A program made the translations under genes and the position numbers. From Photobacterium sanctipauli (lineage in GTDB: Bacteria > Pseudomonadota > Gammaproteobacteria > Enterobacterales > Vibrionaceae): DNA of 64,000 nt. Each line of letters starts with the position of its first letter. Within the stretch, counting starts at the first letter, position 1. The notes beneath the pieces were generated by a model. The model was given only the letters and a program-made list of their open reading frames with translations, was not told the DNA's origin and ran no database searches. Where the stretch lies: the NCBI RefSeq assembly GCF_003026495.1, contig NZ_PYMA01000001.1:62001-126000 (forward strand), given 5' to 3'. Below are positions 27,012 through 35,753 of this stretch, one piece after another.

Positions 27012-27758
27012 CTAGCCAGAGAAGCTATCAACAAACAACTTCAATCCCGATACAAACAAGAAGAAGTAGCACAACCGATATACCACATCTTGGCTGACAC
27101 GATGTAATAGCCAGACACCAAGGTAGACGCCAACGGGTGCCAAGGGCATCAGGATCATCGCTGTCATTAAATTGGTGGTATCAAACTCGCCCAATAGGGT
27201 ATACGGTACCAATTTGGCCAAGTTAATGATCGCGAACAACACTGCCATCGTGGCGATCAAGGTGACCTTTTCCAGTTTCAACGGCAACAAATAGATACTG
27301 GCAGGCCCGCCACCAGCATGGATTGCCGTACTAGAAAAACCGCCCAGTCCGCTCCACCACCAAGCCCCTGCTTTACCCGCTGGCTCACCTGCATCACCTT
27401 GTTTGATGACATACTGTAAACAGAAAAGCAGTGATAGGGAGCCAATTAACAGTTTCAAGCCTGCCTCTGGGGTGATACTCAAAAACAGCCCGGCAAGAAC
27501 GACACCTAGCAAGGAGCCTGGCAGCATAGTTCTCAGCACCGAATAATCCGCATTTTTATAGTGTTGCTTTACCGCAAAGGCATCCATCACACACAAAATA
27601 GGGAGCAAAATAGCAGCGGCCTGAGTGGGCGATACCACGAGCGCCATTAAAGGCACGGCAATAATACCCAGTGCGCCACCCAAGCCGCCTTTACCGATCC
27701 CATAGATCAAAACTGCGGGTACTGCGGTAATATAGAACCAAGGATCGGTAACGATCAT
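27012..27758 (-). CDS. TauE/SafE-family permease
   Basis: A 248-residue membrane protein with about eight hydrophobic segments and the TauE/SafE pattern: a first half with GKGGLGGALGIIAVPLMALV, a second with WSGLGGFSSTAIHAGGGPASIYLL. The family exports organosulfur or small organic anions and related compounds. It is the last gene of a minus-strand group with two IolE-like isomerase genes, 4 nt downstream of the nearer one, so it may move a substrate or product of their pathway. Confidence 0.82.
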   Translation of the reverse strand: MIVTDPWFYITAVPAVLIYGIGKGGLGGALGIIAVPLMALVVSPTQAAAILLPILCVMDAFAVKQHYKNADYSVLRTMLPGSLLGVVLAGLFLSITPEAGLKLLIGSLSLLFCLQYVIKQGDAGEPAGKAGAWWWSGLGGFSSTAIHAGGGPASIYLLPLKLEKVTLIATMAVLFAIINLAKLVPYTLLGEFDTTNLMTAMILMPLAPVGVYLGVWLLHRVSQDVVYRLCYFFLFVSGLKLFVDSFSG

Positions 27759-27762
27759 GAAG

Positions 27763-28650
27763 CTAAACTCCCAGCTCGGCTAAGTAAGCACGACTTTTTG
27801 CAAGATCGGCTTGAACCTTACCAGCCTGAATAACCGGCCTTTCCTGCTCTACGACAATCCAGCCATCATATTGGATATCTTCAAGCGCTTGGAAAACCTC
27901 TGCGTAATGGATATCACCTTGGCCTAGCGGTCGGGTTAAGCCTTTTGTGTAGGCCTGACTGATCCCACAGCGATCACGCAAGGCATTGTGGAGCTGCTGC
28001 CCATCGATATCCTTAACGTGCAGGTGCTCTAGCCGGTCGGCATAGCGGCGGATATATTCCTCAGGGTTCATGCCATCTATAAACAAATGACCAACATCCA
28101 GACACAGCCCCAGTAGCTCAGGTGGCGTCGCGTTCATCACCGCAGCAATTTCATCTGAAAAAGCCACATACCCACCAGAGCTTGGGTGAAGTAAGGTACG
28201 GATCCCCTGCTCTTTAGCTAGCGAAGCAACCGCCACCATGGTTTCTATCATGGCATTTTGCTGCTGGTAGCTTAAACGCGGTGCGATCACGCTATGGCCA
28301 ACATAGGCATCTCTGACGGCGTTGGCCTTATCCATCATGATAAGCTTTTCGGCACCAATGGCTTTTAATTGCTTAATCACTAACTCGGCTTCTTGAAGGA
28401 TGGTGTCCTTTTCCGAAGGCTTACTAAACTCTCCGTGCAAATTCCCCGCACATGCCTGTACACCCCGTATTTTCAAGGCACTACGCAGCATATCCGTATC
28501 TGACGGGAAAAAGCCAACCGGCCCCAACTCAATCCCCCGATAGCCCGCAGACTGAGCTTCAAATAAAATTTTTCCCCAACTCGGGTTTTGCTCCAGTTTT
28601 GCTTGCTCTATCCCCCAGCAACAAGGGGCACACGCCACTTTCATTGTCAT
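27763..28650 (-). CDS. Sugar phosphate isomerase/epimerase family protein (IolE/TIM-barrel type), copy 1
   Basis: About 295 residues of an AP-endonuclease-2 type TIM barrel. It shares CAPCCWGIE at the N-terminus with the neighbouring paralogue, and the metal/active-site pattern LGLCLDVGHLFIDGMNPEEY, HLHVKDIDGQQL and IVVEQERP. The start at 28650 is chosen because AAGGA lies about 7 nt upstream. Members isomerise or dehydrate sugar-like acids or polyols; the exact substrate is open. Confidence 0.78.
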   Translation of the reverse strand: MTMKVACAPCCWGIEQAKLEQNPSWGKILFEAQSAGYRGIELGPVGFFPSDTDMLRSALKIRGVQACAGNLHGEFSKPSEKDTILQEAELVIKQLKAIGAEKLIMMDKANAVRDAYVGHSVIAPRLSYQQQNAMIETMVAVASLAKEQGIRTLLHPSSGGYVAFSDEIAAVMNATPPELLGLCLDVGHLFIDGMNPEEYIRRYADRLEHLHVKDIDGQQLHNALRDRCGISQAYTKGLTRPLGQGDIHYAEVFQALEDIQYDGWIVVEQERPVIQAGKVQADLAKSRAYLAELGV

Positions 28651-28743
28651 CAATACGTCCTTACACGACAAACTACAAAAACTTGGCATGGGGTGCCCTA
28701 TTACCCTAGTTGCAGGGGTACCGGGCACCACCAATAAAATAAT

Positions 28744-29637
28744 TTAAAGCGCAAAGCCATGATCTAATAAGTATTCTCGGCTTTTTTTGATATCTGGAAA
28801 CGTGGTTTCACAATGGCGAGGATCGCGTTCCTGCTCGATGGTGATCCAGCCTTTATAACCAATTGCTTCTAGCGCCTGAGACACCTGCTCATAGTTAACA
28901 GCGCCTTCGCCGATGGGGCACATCACCCCCTCAGCACATGCTTGCCAAAAACCCACTTTCCTTTGAATGGCACTTGCTAGCTTGGCCTGGTTAACATCTT
29001 TGAAATGCACGTACTCAAGGCGATCTGAATACTCAATTAGGCTTTGTGCGGGATCCATACCTGCATAGTACAGATGGCCGGTATCCAAGCACAGCCCGGC
29101 ACATTCGGCCGGAATATCCTTGAGCATTCTATCGAGTTCATCTTGGTACTCGATATAACCACCAGCATGCGGGTGAACCACAGCACGAACTTGGTATTTC
29201 GCCGCAATATCACTGATCATCTTGATGGTGTTCATCATGACACCCCAACGCTGATCATCTAGGCGCGGCGCCTGTTCTGATATCCCGGCATAATGGCTAC
29301 GGATATCGTTGACACAATCAATAACCACTAATTTTGAGGTACCAATCTCTTGCAGCAATGCGCACAAACGCTCGGTTTTCTCCAAAATCTCAGTGCGCAT
29401 TTCAAGTTCTGACAGAGGTTCAAAAATGGTGCCTGCGCATACCTCGAGCTCTTTAAGGTAAAGCGCGGTATTCACGGTATCGGCATCAAGTGGCAAAAAG
29501 CCATAAGGCCCCAGCTCTAAACCAACAAACCCAGCCAGGCGAGACTCCGATAATACCGTCATCCAATTTGGGTTATGCGGATTATCGCTAGATTCAACAC
29601 CCCAGCAACATGGGGCACACGCAAGTAAATTAACCAT
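28744..29637 (-). CDS. Sugar phosphate isomerase/epimerase family protein (IolE/TIM-barrel type), copy 2
   Basis: About 297 residues, paralogous to the downstream gene: the same CAPCCWGVE beginning, AGLCLDTGHLYYAGMDPAQS, YVHFKDVNQAKL and ITIEQERDP. The two differ widely in between, so this is an old tandem duplication. GAGGG lies 7 nt before the ATG at 29637. It is the first gene of the minus-strand group and is divergent from the thiolase operon. Confidence 0.78.
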   Translation of the reverse strand: MVNLLACAPCCWGVESSDNPHNPNWMTVLSESRLAGFVGLELGPYGFLPLDADTVNTALYLKELEVCAGTIFEPLSELEMRTEILEKTERLCALLQEIGTSKLVVIDCVNDIRSHYAGISEQAPRLDDQRWGVMMNTIKMISDIAAKYQVRAVVHPHAGGYIEYQDELDRMLKDIPAECAGLCLDTGHLYYAGMDPAQSLIEYSDRLEYVHFKDVNQAKLASAIQRKVGFWQACAEGVMCPIGEGAVNYEQVSQALEAIGYKGWITIEQERDPRHCETTFPDIKKSREYLLDHGFAL

Positions 29638-29838
29638 AATTAAACCCTCTACAAATACACAAAAGACCAAGTTAATTCGCTATTTGCAATACAGCCTATA
29701 GATAATTACCCATGAATTTCGTGATGCCTCCCCCATCTTATTTTTGCATTTTCGCAAATCAGATTTGAATCTTTGGCTATAACACCTCGCAGGCCGCTCC
29801 CCGTACACTGAAATCAAGTTATTCAGCAGTCATAGGAA

Positions 29839-31059
29839 ATGAGCAGTATGGAACCTATTTATATCGTTGCCGCCAAGCGTACACCTATCGGTAGCTTTAA
29901 TGGCGCACTGGCCCCTGTTTCAGCACCACAGCTAGGCGCAACCGCCATTAAAGGCGCGTTAAACCAATGCCACCTTGATCCAAGCTTCATTGATGAAGTG
30001 ATTGTGGGAAATGTACTGAGTGCGGGAATGGGAATGGGACCAGGACGCCAAGCCGCGATTGCAGCAGGCATCCCTGAAACCGTACCGGCCTATACACTGA
30101 ATATGATTTGCGGTAGCGGCATGAAGACGGTGATGGACGCGGTTAGCCATATCCGTGCCGGCGAAGCCGAAGTTGTTCTGGCATGTGGTACTGAGAGCAT
30201 GTCACAAGCCCCATTCATCAGTTCAAACCAACTGCGTAGCGGTGTACGGATGGGCCACCAGACGCTTGAAGATAGCATCATCAAAGACGGCCTGACTGAT
30301 GTGTTTAACCAATACCATATGGGTATCACGGCAGAAAACATTGCCGAGCAACACGCTATCAGCCGCGAAGAGCAAGACGCCTTTGCCTTAGCCAGCCAAC
30401 AAAAAGCGGTTGCCGCCATTGAGGAGCATGGCTTTAACAGTGAAATCGAGCCTGTGTGTGCCACACACCGCCGCAAGGAGTATTACGTTAGCACCGATGA
30501 ATACCCAAAAGCCGACGCAACACTAGAAAAACTGCAAAGCCTGCGCCCTGCATTTAAAAAAGAGGGCACAGTAACAGCTGGCAATGCTTCAGGAATAAAC
30601 GATGGTGCATCCGCTATTATCCTTGCGTCCAAATCAGCGGTTGAGCGCTACCAACTTGAGCCTTTAGCTGAAATTGTAGCTTGCGGCCAAGCAGGTTTAT
30701 CGCCGAAAGTCATGGGGTTGGGTCCGGTTCCGGCTATCGCCAATGCATTGGACAAAGCCCAGCTTTCACTTTCTGACATTGATTGCTTCGAACTGAATGA
30801 AGCCTTCGCCGCTCAAGCGCTTGGCGTGGTGAAAGAGTTGGCCGAGCAACATAATGTTGAACCTGAGTGGATCCAATCGCGTACCAACCTAACTGGCGGT
30901 GCCATCGCCTTAGGCCACCCTTTGGGCGCATCGGGTAACCGTATTCTCACCACCTTGGTTTACCAACTTCAACGTAAAGAATTCAATTACGGCCTAGCAT
31001 CACTTTGTATTGGTGGTGGCATGGGTACCGCTGTGATTATCCGCCGTTATCAAGGCTAA
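29839..31059 (+). CDS. Acetyl-CoA C-acetyltransferase (thiolase)
   Basis: Condenses or cleaves acetoacetyl-CoA; 406 residues. Catalytic Cys91 sits in NMICGSGMKTV, the His in GGAIALGHPLGASGNR and the second Cys in SLCIGGGMG. It resembles the PhaA paralogue elsewhere in the window (39876-41084) but stands with CoA-transferase genes, so it probably serves acetoacetate or butyrate-type catabolism rather than polymer synthesis. AGGA precedes both candidate ATGs (29839, 29848). It is the first gene of a three-gene operon. Confidence 0.88.
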   Translation: MSSMEPIYIVAAKRTPIGSFNGALAPVSAPQLGATAIKGALNQCHLDPSFIDEVIVGNVLSAGMGMGPGRQAAIAAGIPETVPAYTLNMICGSGMKTVMDAVSHIRAGEAEVVLACGTESMSQAPFISSNQLRSGVRMGHQTLEDSIIKDGLTDVFNQYHMGITAENIAEQHAISREEQDAFALASQQKAVAAIEEHGFNSEIEPVCATHRRKEYYVSTDEYPKADATLEKLQSLRPAFKKEGTVTAGNASGINDGASAIILASKSAVERYQLEPLAEIVACGQAGLSPKVMGLGPVPAIANALDKAQLSLSDIDCFELNEAFAAQALGVVKELAEQHNVEPEWIQSRTNLTGGAIALGHPLGASGNRILTTLVYQLQRKEFNYGLASLCIGGGMGTAVIIRRYQG

Positions 31060-31073
31060 TGAAGGAGTACGCA

Positions 31074-31730
31074 ATGAAAAAATCTATTACTGAAGCAGCC
31101 ATTGCCGAGCTGCTGCATGACAACATGACCATCATGATTGGTGGCTTCATGGCAAACGGCGCGCCAGAGGGGCTCATTGATATCATCTTACAATCTGGCG
31201 TTAAGAATATTACCTTGATTAGCACAGATACCGGTACCCCTGAAACCGGCTCAGGCCGCCTTATTCAGGCTAAGCGTATCGGTAAACTGTTTGCTTCTCA
31301 TATCGGTACTAACCCTGAAACTGGCGCCCAAATGAACAGTGGCGAACTTGAAGTTGAGCTGGTGCCACAAGGTACACTTGCAGAGCGTATCCGAGCAGCT
31401 GGCGCAGGCTTAGGGGGAGTATTAACCCCAACCGGTTTGGGTACGGTTGTAGCCGAAGGCAAAGAAGTTATCACTATTGATGGCAAAGACTTCCTGCTTG
31501 AGAAGCCGCTACATGCCGACTTGGCACTTATCCGCGGCTCGGTCGTTGATACCAAAGGCAACGTGTTCTACAAGCGCACCACGCAAAACTTCAACCCCCT
31601 AATGGCCACTGCTGCGAAGACGGTCATCGTGGAAGCTGAGACGGTTGTTGAGATTGGCGGTATTGAACCAGAAGCCGTCCACACCCCTAGCCTATTTGTT
31701 GATCACATCTATCAAGGAGCAAAAGCATGA
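31074..31730 (+). CDS. 3-oxoacid/acetate CoA-transferase, subunit A
   Basis: A 218-residue alpha subunit of a heterodimeric CoA transferase (AtoD/ScoA type): it has the nucleotide-type glycine motif IMIGGFMANGAPEGLI and the downstream GLGTVVAEGKEVITIDGKDF. AAGGAG lies 6-7 nt before the ATG. It overlaps subunit B by 4 nt (ATGA). The pair transfers CoA between an acyl-CoA and acetoacetate or a similar acid, feeding the preceding thiolase. Confidence 0.88.
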   Translation: MKKSITEAAIAELLHDNMTIMIGGFMANGAPEGLIDIILQSGVKNITLISTDTGTPETGSGRLIQAKRIGKLFASHIGTNPETGAQMNSGELEVELVPQGTLAERIRAAGAGLGGVLTPTGLGTVVAEGKEVITIDGKDFLLEKPLHADLALIRGSVVDTKGNVFYKRTTQNFNPLMATAAKTVIVEAETVVEIGGIEPEAVHTPSLFVDHIYQGAKA

Positions 31731-32410
31731 GTATCAAACGCGAAAGACAGCAGATCCGTCGTATGATTGCATGGCGTGTGGCACAAGAGCTCAATGATGG
31801 TGATGTGGTTAACCTAGGTATTGGCCTGCCTTCTTTGGTTGCCAACGAAACAAACAGCGATATCGAAATCCTGCTGCAATCTGAAAACGGCTTGGTGGGC
31901 ATCGGTGAAATGCCTGACGAAGATCATATCGACCCAGACTTGGTCAATGCTGGCGGCCAACCCATTACCGCAACGACAGATGCCTGCTACTTCAACAGTG
32001 CAGACTCGTTCACCATTATTCGTGGCGGCCACGTCGACGTCACCGTACTCGGTGCATTGCAAGTCGACCAACAGGGCAACCTCGCCAACTGGATCATCCC
32101 AGGCAAAATGGTACCCGGCATGGGAGGGGCAATGGATTTGGTTGTTGGCGCCAAGAAAGTGATCGTTGCCATGGAGCACACAGTAAAAGGCAAACCGAAA
32201 CTACTGAAACACTGCTCATTGCCTCTGACCGCCGCCAACCAGGTTAACCAAATCATTACTGAACTGGGTGTGATTGAACTCAACGACAAGGGCATGGAGC
32301 TAAAAGAGATAGCACCGGGTGTGACTGTCGAAGAAGTGCAAGCCGCAACCGAAGCAACACTTCATATTTCACCAAACCTTATCGAGATGCCGATCCCTTC
32401 GGATCTGTAA
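31727..32410 (+). CDS. 3-oxoacid/acetate CoA-transferase, subunit B
   Basis: A 227-residue beta subunit (AtoA/ScoB type). The catalytic Glu is in LLQSENGLVGIGE, and the partner signatures NLGIGLPSLVA and MGGAMDLVVGAKKVIVAMEH are present. It is translationally coupled to subunit A and followed by a strong terminator. Confidence 0.88.
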   Translation: MSIKRERQQIRRMIAWRVAQELNDGDVVNLGIGLPSLVANETNSDIEILLQSENGLVGIGEMPDEDHIDPDLVNAGGQPITATTDACYFNSADSFTIIRGGHVDVTVLGALQVDQQGNLANWIIPGKMVPGMGGAMDLVVGAKKVIVAMEHTVKGKPKLLKHCSLPLTAANQVNQIITELGVIELNDKGMELKEIAPGVTVEEVQAATEATLHISPNLIEMPIPSDL

Positions 32411-32444
32411 GCAGTAGTTCAACTAAGTTTATCCTCTCTACAAA

Positions 32445-32473
32445 CCGCCAGCCCTGAAAAACAGGGCTGGCGG
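32445..32473 (+). terminator. Terminator of the thiolase/CoA-transferase operon
   Basis: Perfect 12-bp stem CCGCCAGCCCTG / CAGGGCTGGCGG around AAAAA. It is followed by a modest T content and then, within 10 nt, by the -35 box of the ABC-F promoter. Confidence 0.88.
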
Positions 32474-32479
32474 GTTATC

Positions 32480-32509
32480 TTGACTTGAAGAAGCTCTCAT
32501 ACCTATAAT
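32480..32509 (+). promoter_or_regulatory. Strong sigma-70 promoter of the ABC-F gene
   Basis: TTGACT (32480-32485), 18-nt spacer, TATAAT (32504-32509). The predicted start near 32516 leaves a leader of about 257 nt before the ATG. Confidence 0.75.
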
Positions 32510-32515
32510 CACGCC

Positions 32516-32772
32516 ATCATATCTCAAGAGTTTAACGCCATAATGAAGTACTAACGTCCTGACATCCAATTTATACAAATACATTTGGACACTCGGGGTT
32601 AGTAGGCGTTACTTCGTCTTTTCTATCTTGCAGAATATCTCAGCACCATCCCATCAGGATTAGATCTATTTCTTTTTTATGATGGAGTGCGCATAAGTAA
32701 CGGCTTTACCGCTCTATTTGAAATAGAGCTATGTAACCCCTTTTACACATTAACGTAAAGGGAGGTATTTCT
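32516..32772 (+). ncRNA. Structured 5' leader of the ABC-F mRNA, candidate attenuator
   Basis: This stretch has no gene but several mutually exclusive pairings. TAACGCC (32533) pairs with GGCGTTA (32605), and TACTAAC (32549) with GTTAGTA (32598). GGGGTTA (32596), overlapping the last arm, can instead pair with TAACCCC (32734). CCCTTT (32738), overlapping that, pairs with AAAGGG (32757), which is the start of the GGGAGG ribosome-binding site. A further perfect hairpin is GCTCTATTT/AAATAGAGC (32711-32729). A three-codon frame, ATG AAG TAC TAA at 32543, lies within the first arm. Together these could switch translation of the ATPase. Confidence 0.5.
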
Positions 32773-34353
32773 ATGCCTGCATTATTTACACACCAACTGT
32801 CATTCCAGCTAGATAATGGGGATTGGCTATTTAAAAACTTAAACTTTAGCCTCAATGATCGGTTAACCGGAATGGTCGGACGCAACGGTGCCGGAAAATC
32901 CGTATTTCTTTCGTTGCTACTCGGAAGACTTTCTCCGACCCAAGGAAATGCCACTCGTCAGGGTAAGATTTTATCCTACTCTCAACTCCCCTCTTCACTT
33001 TTACACGAGGATACAAGCATTGCTGATTATTTGGGAATTAACAAAAAACTCGATGCACTAAAAGCGATTGAGCAAGGCCGTTGTGACCCAAAGGACTTTG
33101 AGGTGATTGGTGATGACTGGGACATTATTCCACGTACCGAGCAAACATTAAAAACACTAAGGATCAAACCAGATCTCAATGCATACTGCCGTACCTTAAG
33201 TGGCGGTCAGTTAGCAATGCTGCAGTTGCATGTACTTTTCGAATCCAACGCAGAGATATTACTACTTGATGAACCATCTAACCACTTAGACTCAATAGCC
33301 AAGCAGTGGCTAATTAAGAAGCTCAGCCATTTTGAGGGACAAGTATTGCTTATCAGCCATGACAGGGCATTGTTAAGGCATGTCGATGCAATCTACCAGC
33401 TAACAAGTTTGGGGCTTCTTTACTTCAAAGGAAACTATGATACATACCTTGCCCAGTCTACGGCTCAAACAGAGGCCTTGGACAGGCAAATCATCCATGC
33501 AAAGTCTGAGCAAAAACGGCTTGAGCGCCAAGCTCAAACTAACAAAGAGAAGGCCCAACAACGTGAGGCTCAGGGGAATCGAAAAAGAAAGTCGGGCAGC
33601 CAACCCAAAATTTTGATGGACGCCATGAAAGAAAGTGCTGGACAAAGCCTTGGGGCAAAAGTGACTAATCAAGATAACTTGATGGCTTCAAATCAGGCAA
33701 AGTTGCAACGATTAAAGCAGCAAAAAGAAATACTGAAACCCCAAGCTATGTACCTACAACAAACAGAGAGCTCAAAGAAAAAGACCTTATTGCAGGTTGA
33801 GAACTGTCAACTAGCACATAGCTCAGGCAAGCCTATGTCATTCACTATCAACCAAACAGAACGCTGGTACATAAGTGGTCCAAACGGGTGCGGAAAGTCT
33901 ACCCTGCTAAAAGCCATCCATGGCGCACATGCAAACTATGAAGGATCAATAAGAGTAAACGGCAGTACTAGTACTGTTTATCTCGATCAGCATTTTGGTT
34001 TACTGAAGCTTGAATCAACCATACTAGACAGCTTGATGACAACCTGTCATGAACTGGCAGAAAGTGATGCCCGCATCCTACTGGCGGGTATTGGCTTCCG
34101 TCGAGATTCAGTCTATCGCAAGGTTGCATATTTAAGTGGCGGCGAGAAAATGAAGCTAGCAATGCTGATGGTGAGCCATATAAAAGGCCCCCCTTTGCTC
34201 CTTCTCGATGAGCCTGACAACCATCTGGATATTGAATCAAAGCAGATATTAGCAACTGCGTTAAACAACTACAGAGGGGCATTTATTCTGATCAGCCATG
34301 ACCAAGATTTTGTCCGTGAAACCGAGCTTAATAAAGTAGTCACTATGACCTAA
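32773..34353 (+). CDS. ABC-F family ATPase (ribosome-associated, no membrane domain)
   Basis: A 526-residue soluble protein of two ABC cassettes. The first has Walker A GRNGAGKS (~36-43), signature LSGGQ and Walker B LLLDEPSNHLD; the second has GPNGCGKS, LSGGEKMKLAML and LLLLDEPDNHLD. A basic, Gln/Lys-rich linker joins them (KSEQKRLERQAQTNKEKAQQ). ABC-F proteins act at the ribosome, either as housekeeping factors such as Uup and YheS or as antibiotic-resistance factors; this one is short and cannot be placed by eye. It has its own strong promoter, a long structured leader and a strong ribosome-binding site (GGGAGG). Confidence 0.85.
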   Translation: MPALFTHQLSFQLDNGDWLFKNLNFSLNDRLTGMVGRNGAGKSVFLSLLLGRLSPTQGNATRQGKILSYSQLPSSLLHEDTSIADYLGINKKLDALKAIEQGRCDPKDFEVIGDDWDIIPRTEQTLKTLRIKPDLNAYCRTLSGGQLAMLQLHVLFESNAEILLLDEPSNHLDSIAKQWLIKKLSHFEGQVLLISHDRALLRHVDAIYQLTSLGLLYFKGNYDTYLAQSTAQTEALDRQIIHAKSEQKRLERQAQTNKEKAQQREAQGNRKRKSGSQPKILMDAMKESAGQSLGAKVTNQDNLMASNQAKLQRLKQQKEILKPQAMYLQQTESSKKKTLLQVENCQLAHSSGKPMSFTINQTERWYISGPNGCGKSTLLKAIHGAHANYEGSIRVNGSTSTVYLDQHFGLLKLESTILDSLMTTCHELAESDARILLAGIGFRRDSVYRKVAYLSGGEKMKLAMLMVSHIKGPPLLLLDEPDNHLDIESKQILATALNNYRGAFILISHDQDFVRETELNKVVTMT

Positions 34354-34422
34354 AAAAGAGTAATAGTAATACAAGCAAGGTGTTTTAACTCATTCGTTGC
34401 CTGTTTTCGATATCACCATTTC

Positions 34423-34460
34423 ATTAATAGCCAGCAGTAATATTACTGCTGGCTATTAAT
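34423..34460. repeat. 38-bp perfect palindrome
   Basis: ATTAATAGCCAGCAGTAAT followed directly by its reverse complement, 19 bp each, with no loop. It lies 70 bp after the ABC-F gene and 160 bp before the cyclase gene. It may serve as a terminator, an RNA-stabilising hairpin or a cruciform, and could also be a dimeric protein site. No long T run follows. Confidence 0.8.
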
Positions 34461-34619
34461 CTCAGAGATCCCTAGAAATAACAGCCATGAACAAATCAGC
34501 TACTTCAATCTACCAAACACAAGGTTTGTATACTCAACGTGTTGCATCTACCATTATCAATGGCCTCACGTATTGAGTAAGTATTAGATAACGGCTTTAG
34601 CCTGTGACGAAGGAATTGT

Positions 34620-35546
34620 ATGGATACAGACTTTAGCAATGGATTTTTTCAGAATGCTTTCAACTCGCTTTTAGAGCAAATCACCATCATCAACAAGCAA
34701 GGTGATATTGTTTTTGTAAACAATAGCTGGAAATCCTTTGGTGAATACAATAATGGCGCCGTTGAACATAACTGGATTGGAACAAATTACATCAGCGCAT
34801 GCCAAGCAGCTGCCCTCACCGGCGATCACGATGCGAAAATCGTAATTGATGGTATCCAACGCGTTGTTAGCAATACTTGCAGCCATTTCAGCCATGAATA
34901 CCCCTGCCACAGCCCGACAGAGCAGCGTTGGTTTTTGATGCGTTTCGCCCCATTCGAGTATGACAGCACTCCCTACTTCATCGTCACCCACCACAATATT
35001 ACCCAGCGAAAGCTAGCAGAAGATAAAGTACTCGATCTAGCGAATAAGGACGGGCTGACAAAAATCGCCAATCGACGACGGTTCGATAGTTTTATTGCTG
35101 AGCAGTGGCACAATGCCATCAAACACAAGCGTCCTCTTGGGATTGCCTTGGTCGATATCGACTACTTCAAGAAAATCAACGATAGCTATGGCCATCAATT
35201 TGGCGATGAATGCCTAAAGCTGACAGCTGAAACACTGCAAACCTTCGCCAAGCGATCGAGTGATTTATGTGCTCGCTTTGGTGGTGAAGAATTTATCATC
35301 TTGCTAACTGAGGCCGATTTATCTGCCACAATTCAAATGGCTCAACGAGCAATGGAAGGTATCCAACAGCTCAATAGCACAAGGTTGCTCTCTCAACTCA
35401 AAAAACCCTTTACGGTCAGTATTGGCATTTGCTCTATATACCCTGACAAGGAAAAAACTATCGACGACTTCATTGCAGAAGCAGACAAACAACTATACCT
35501 AGCCAAGAAAATGGGAAGAAACCAAATATGCCACCCTCACCTTTAA
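34620..35546 (+). CDS. PAS-GGDEF diguanylate cyclase
   Basis: A 308-residue soluble enzyme that makes c-di-GMP from two GTP. An N-terminal PAS sensor (~10-128; QITIINKQGDIVFVNNSWKSFG) leads into a GGDEF domain with DIDYFKKINDSYGHQFGD and the active-site GGEEF at 221-225. An RSSD (212-215) five residues before it forms the product-inhibition I-site. The opposing EAL protein at 433-2004 shows that both making and breaking of c-di-GMP are encoded within 35 kb. Confidence 0.9.
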   Translation: MDTDFSNGFFQNAFNSLLEQITIINKQGDIVFVNNSWKSFGEYNNGAVEHNWIGTNYISACQAAALTGDHDAKIVIDGIQRVVSNTCSHFSHEYPCHSPTEQRWFLMRFAPFEYDSTPYFIVTHHNITQRKLAEDKVLDLANKDGLTKIANRRRFDSFIAEQWHNAIKHKRPLGIALVDIDYFKKINDSYGHQFGDECLKLTAETLQTFAKRSSDLCARFGGEEFIILLTEADLSATIQMAQRAMEGIQQLNSTRLLSQLKKPFTVSIGICSIYPDKEKTIDDFIAEADKQLYLAKKMGRNQICHPHL

Positions 35547-35753
35547 AGCACATTATTGCTTTATTTTCACTAGGTTACCTTCATAAAAGTGCTAAACTCG
35601 CTGAATTGAGTCAGAGTTCTGTCAAGATAGTCCATTCAAGAAACTAATCATTTCCCACCCTGTCAATTAATCTGCAAATAATCTTAGCATTCAACATTGT
35701 TTGCTAGATCAACCATACTCATAAAGCAAAATTCTGGTCAAACGGAGACTATT

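Noticed and set aside
29743..29758. TTTGC-N6-GCAAA as an operator of the thiolase operon
   Set aside because: The arms are only 5 bp, the region is AT-rich and no regulator gene is adjacent; it is kept only as a remark.
32678..32698. Second short leader frame MMECA before the ABC-F gene
   Set aside because: It has no ribosome-binding site and only five codons, so it cannot be told from chance.
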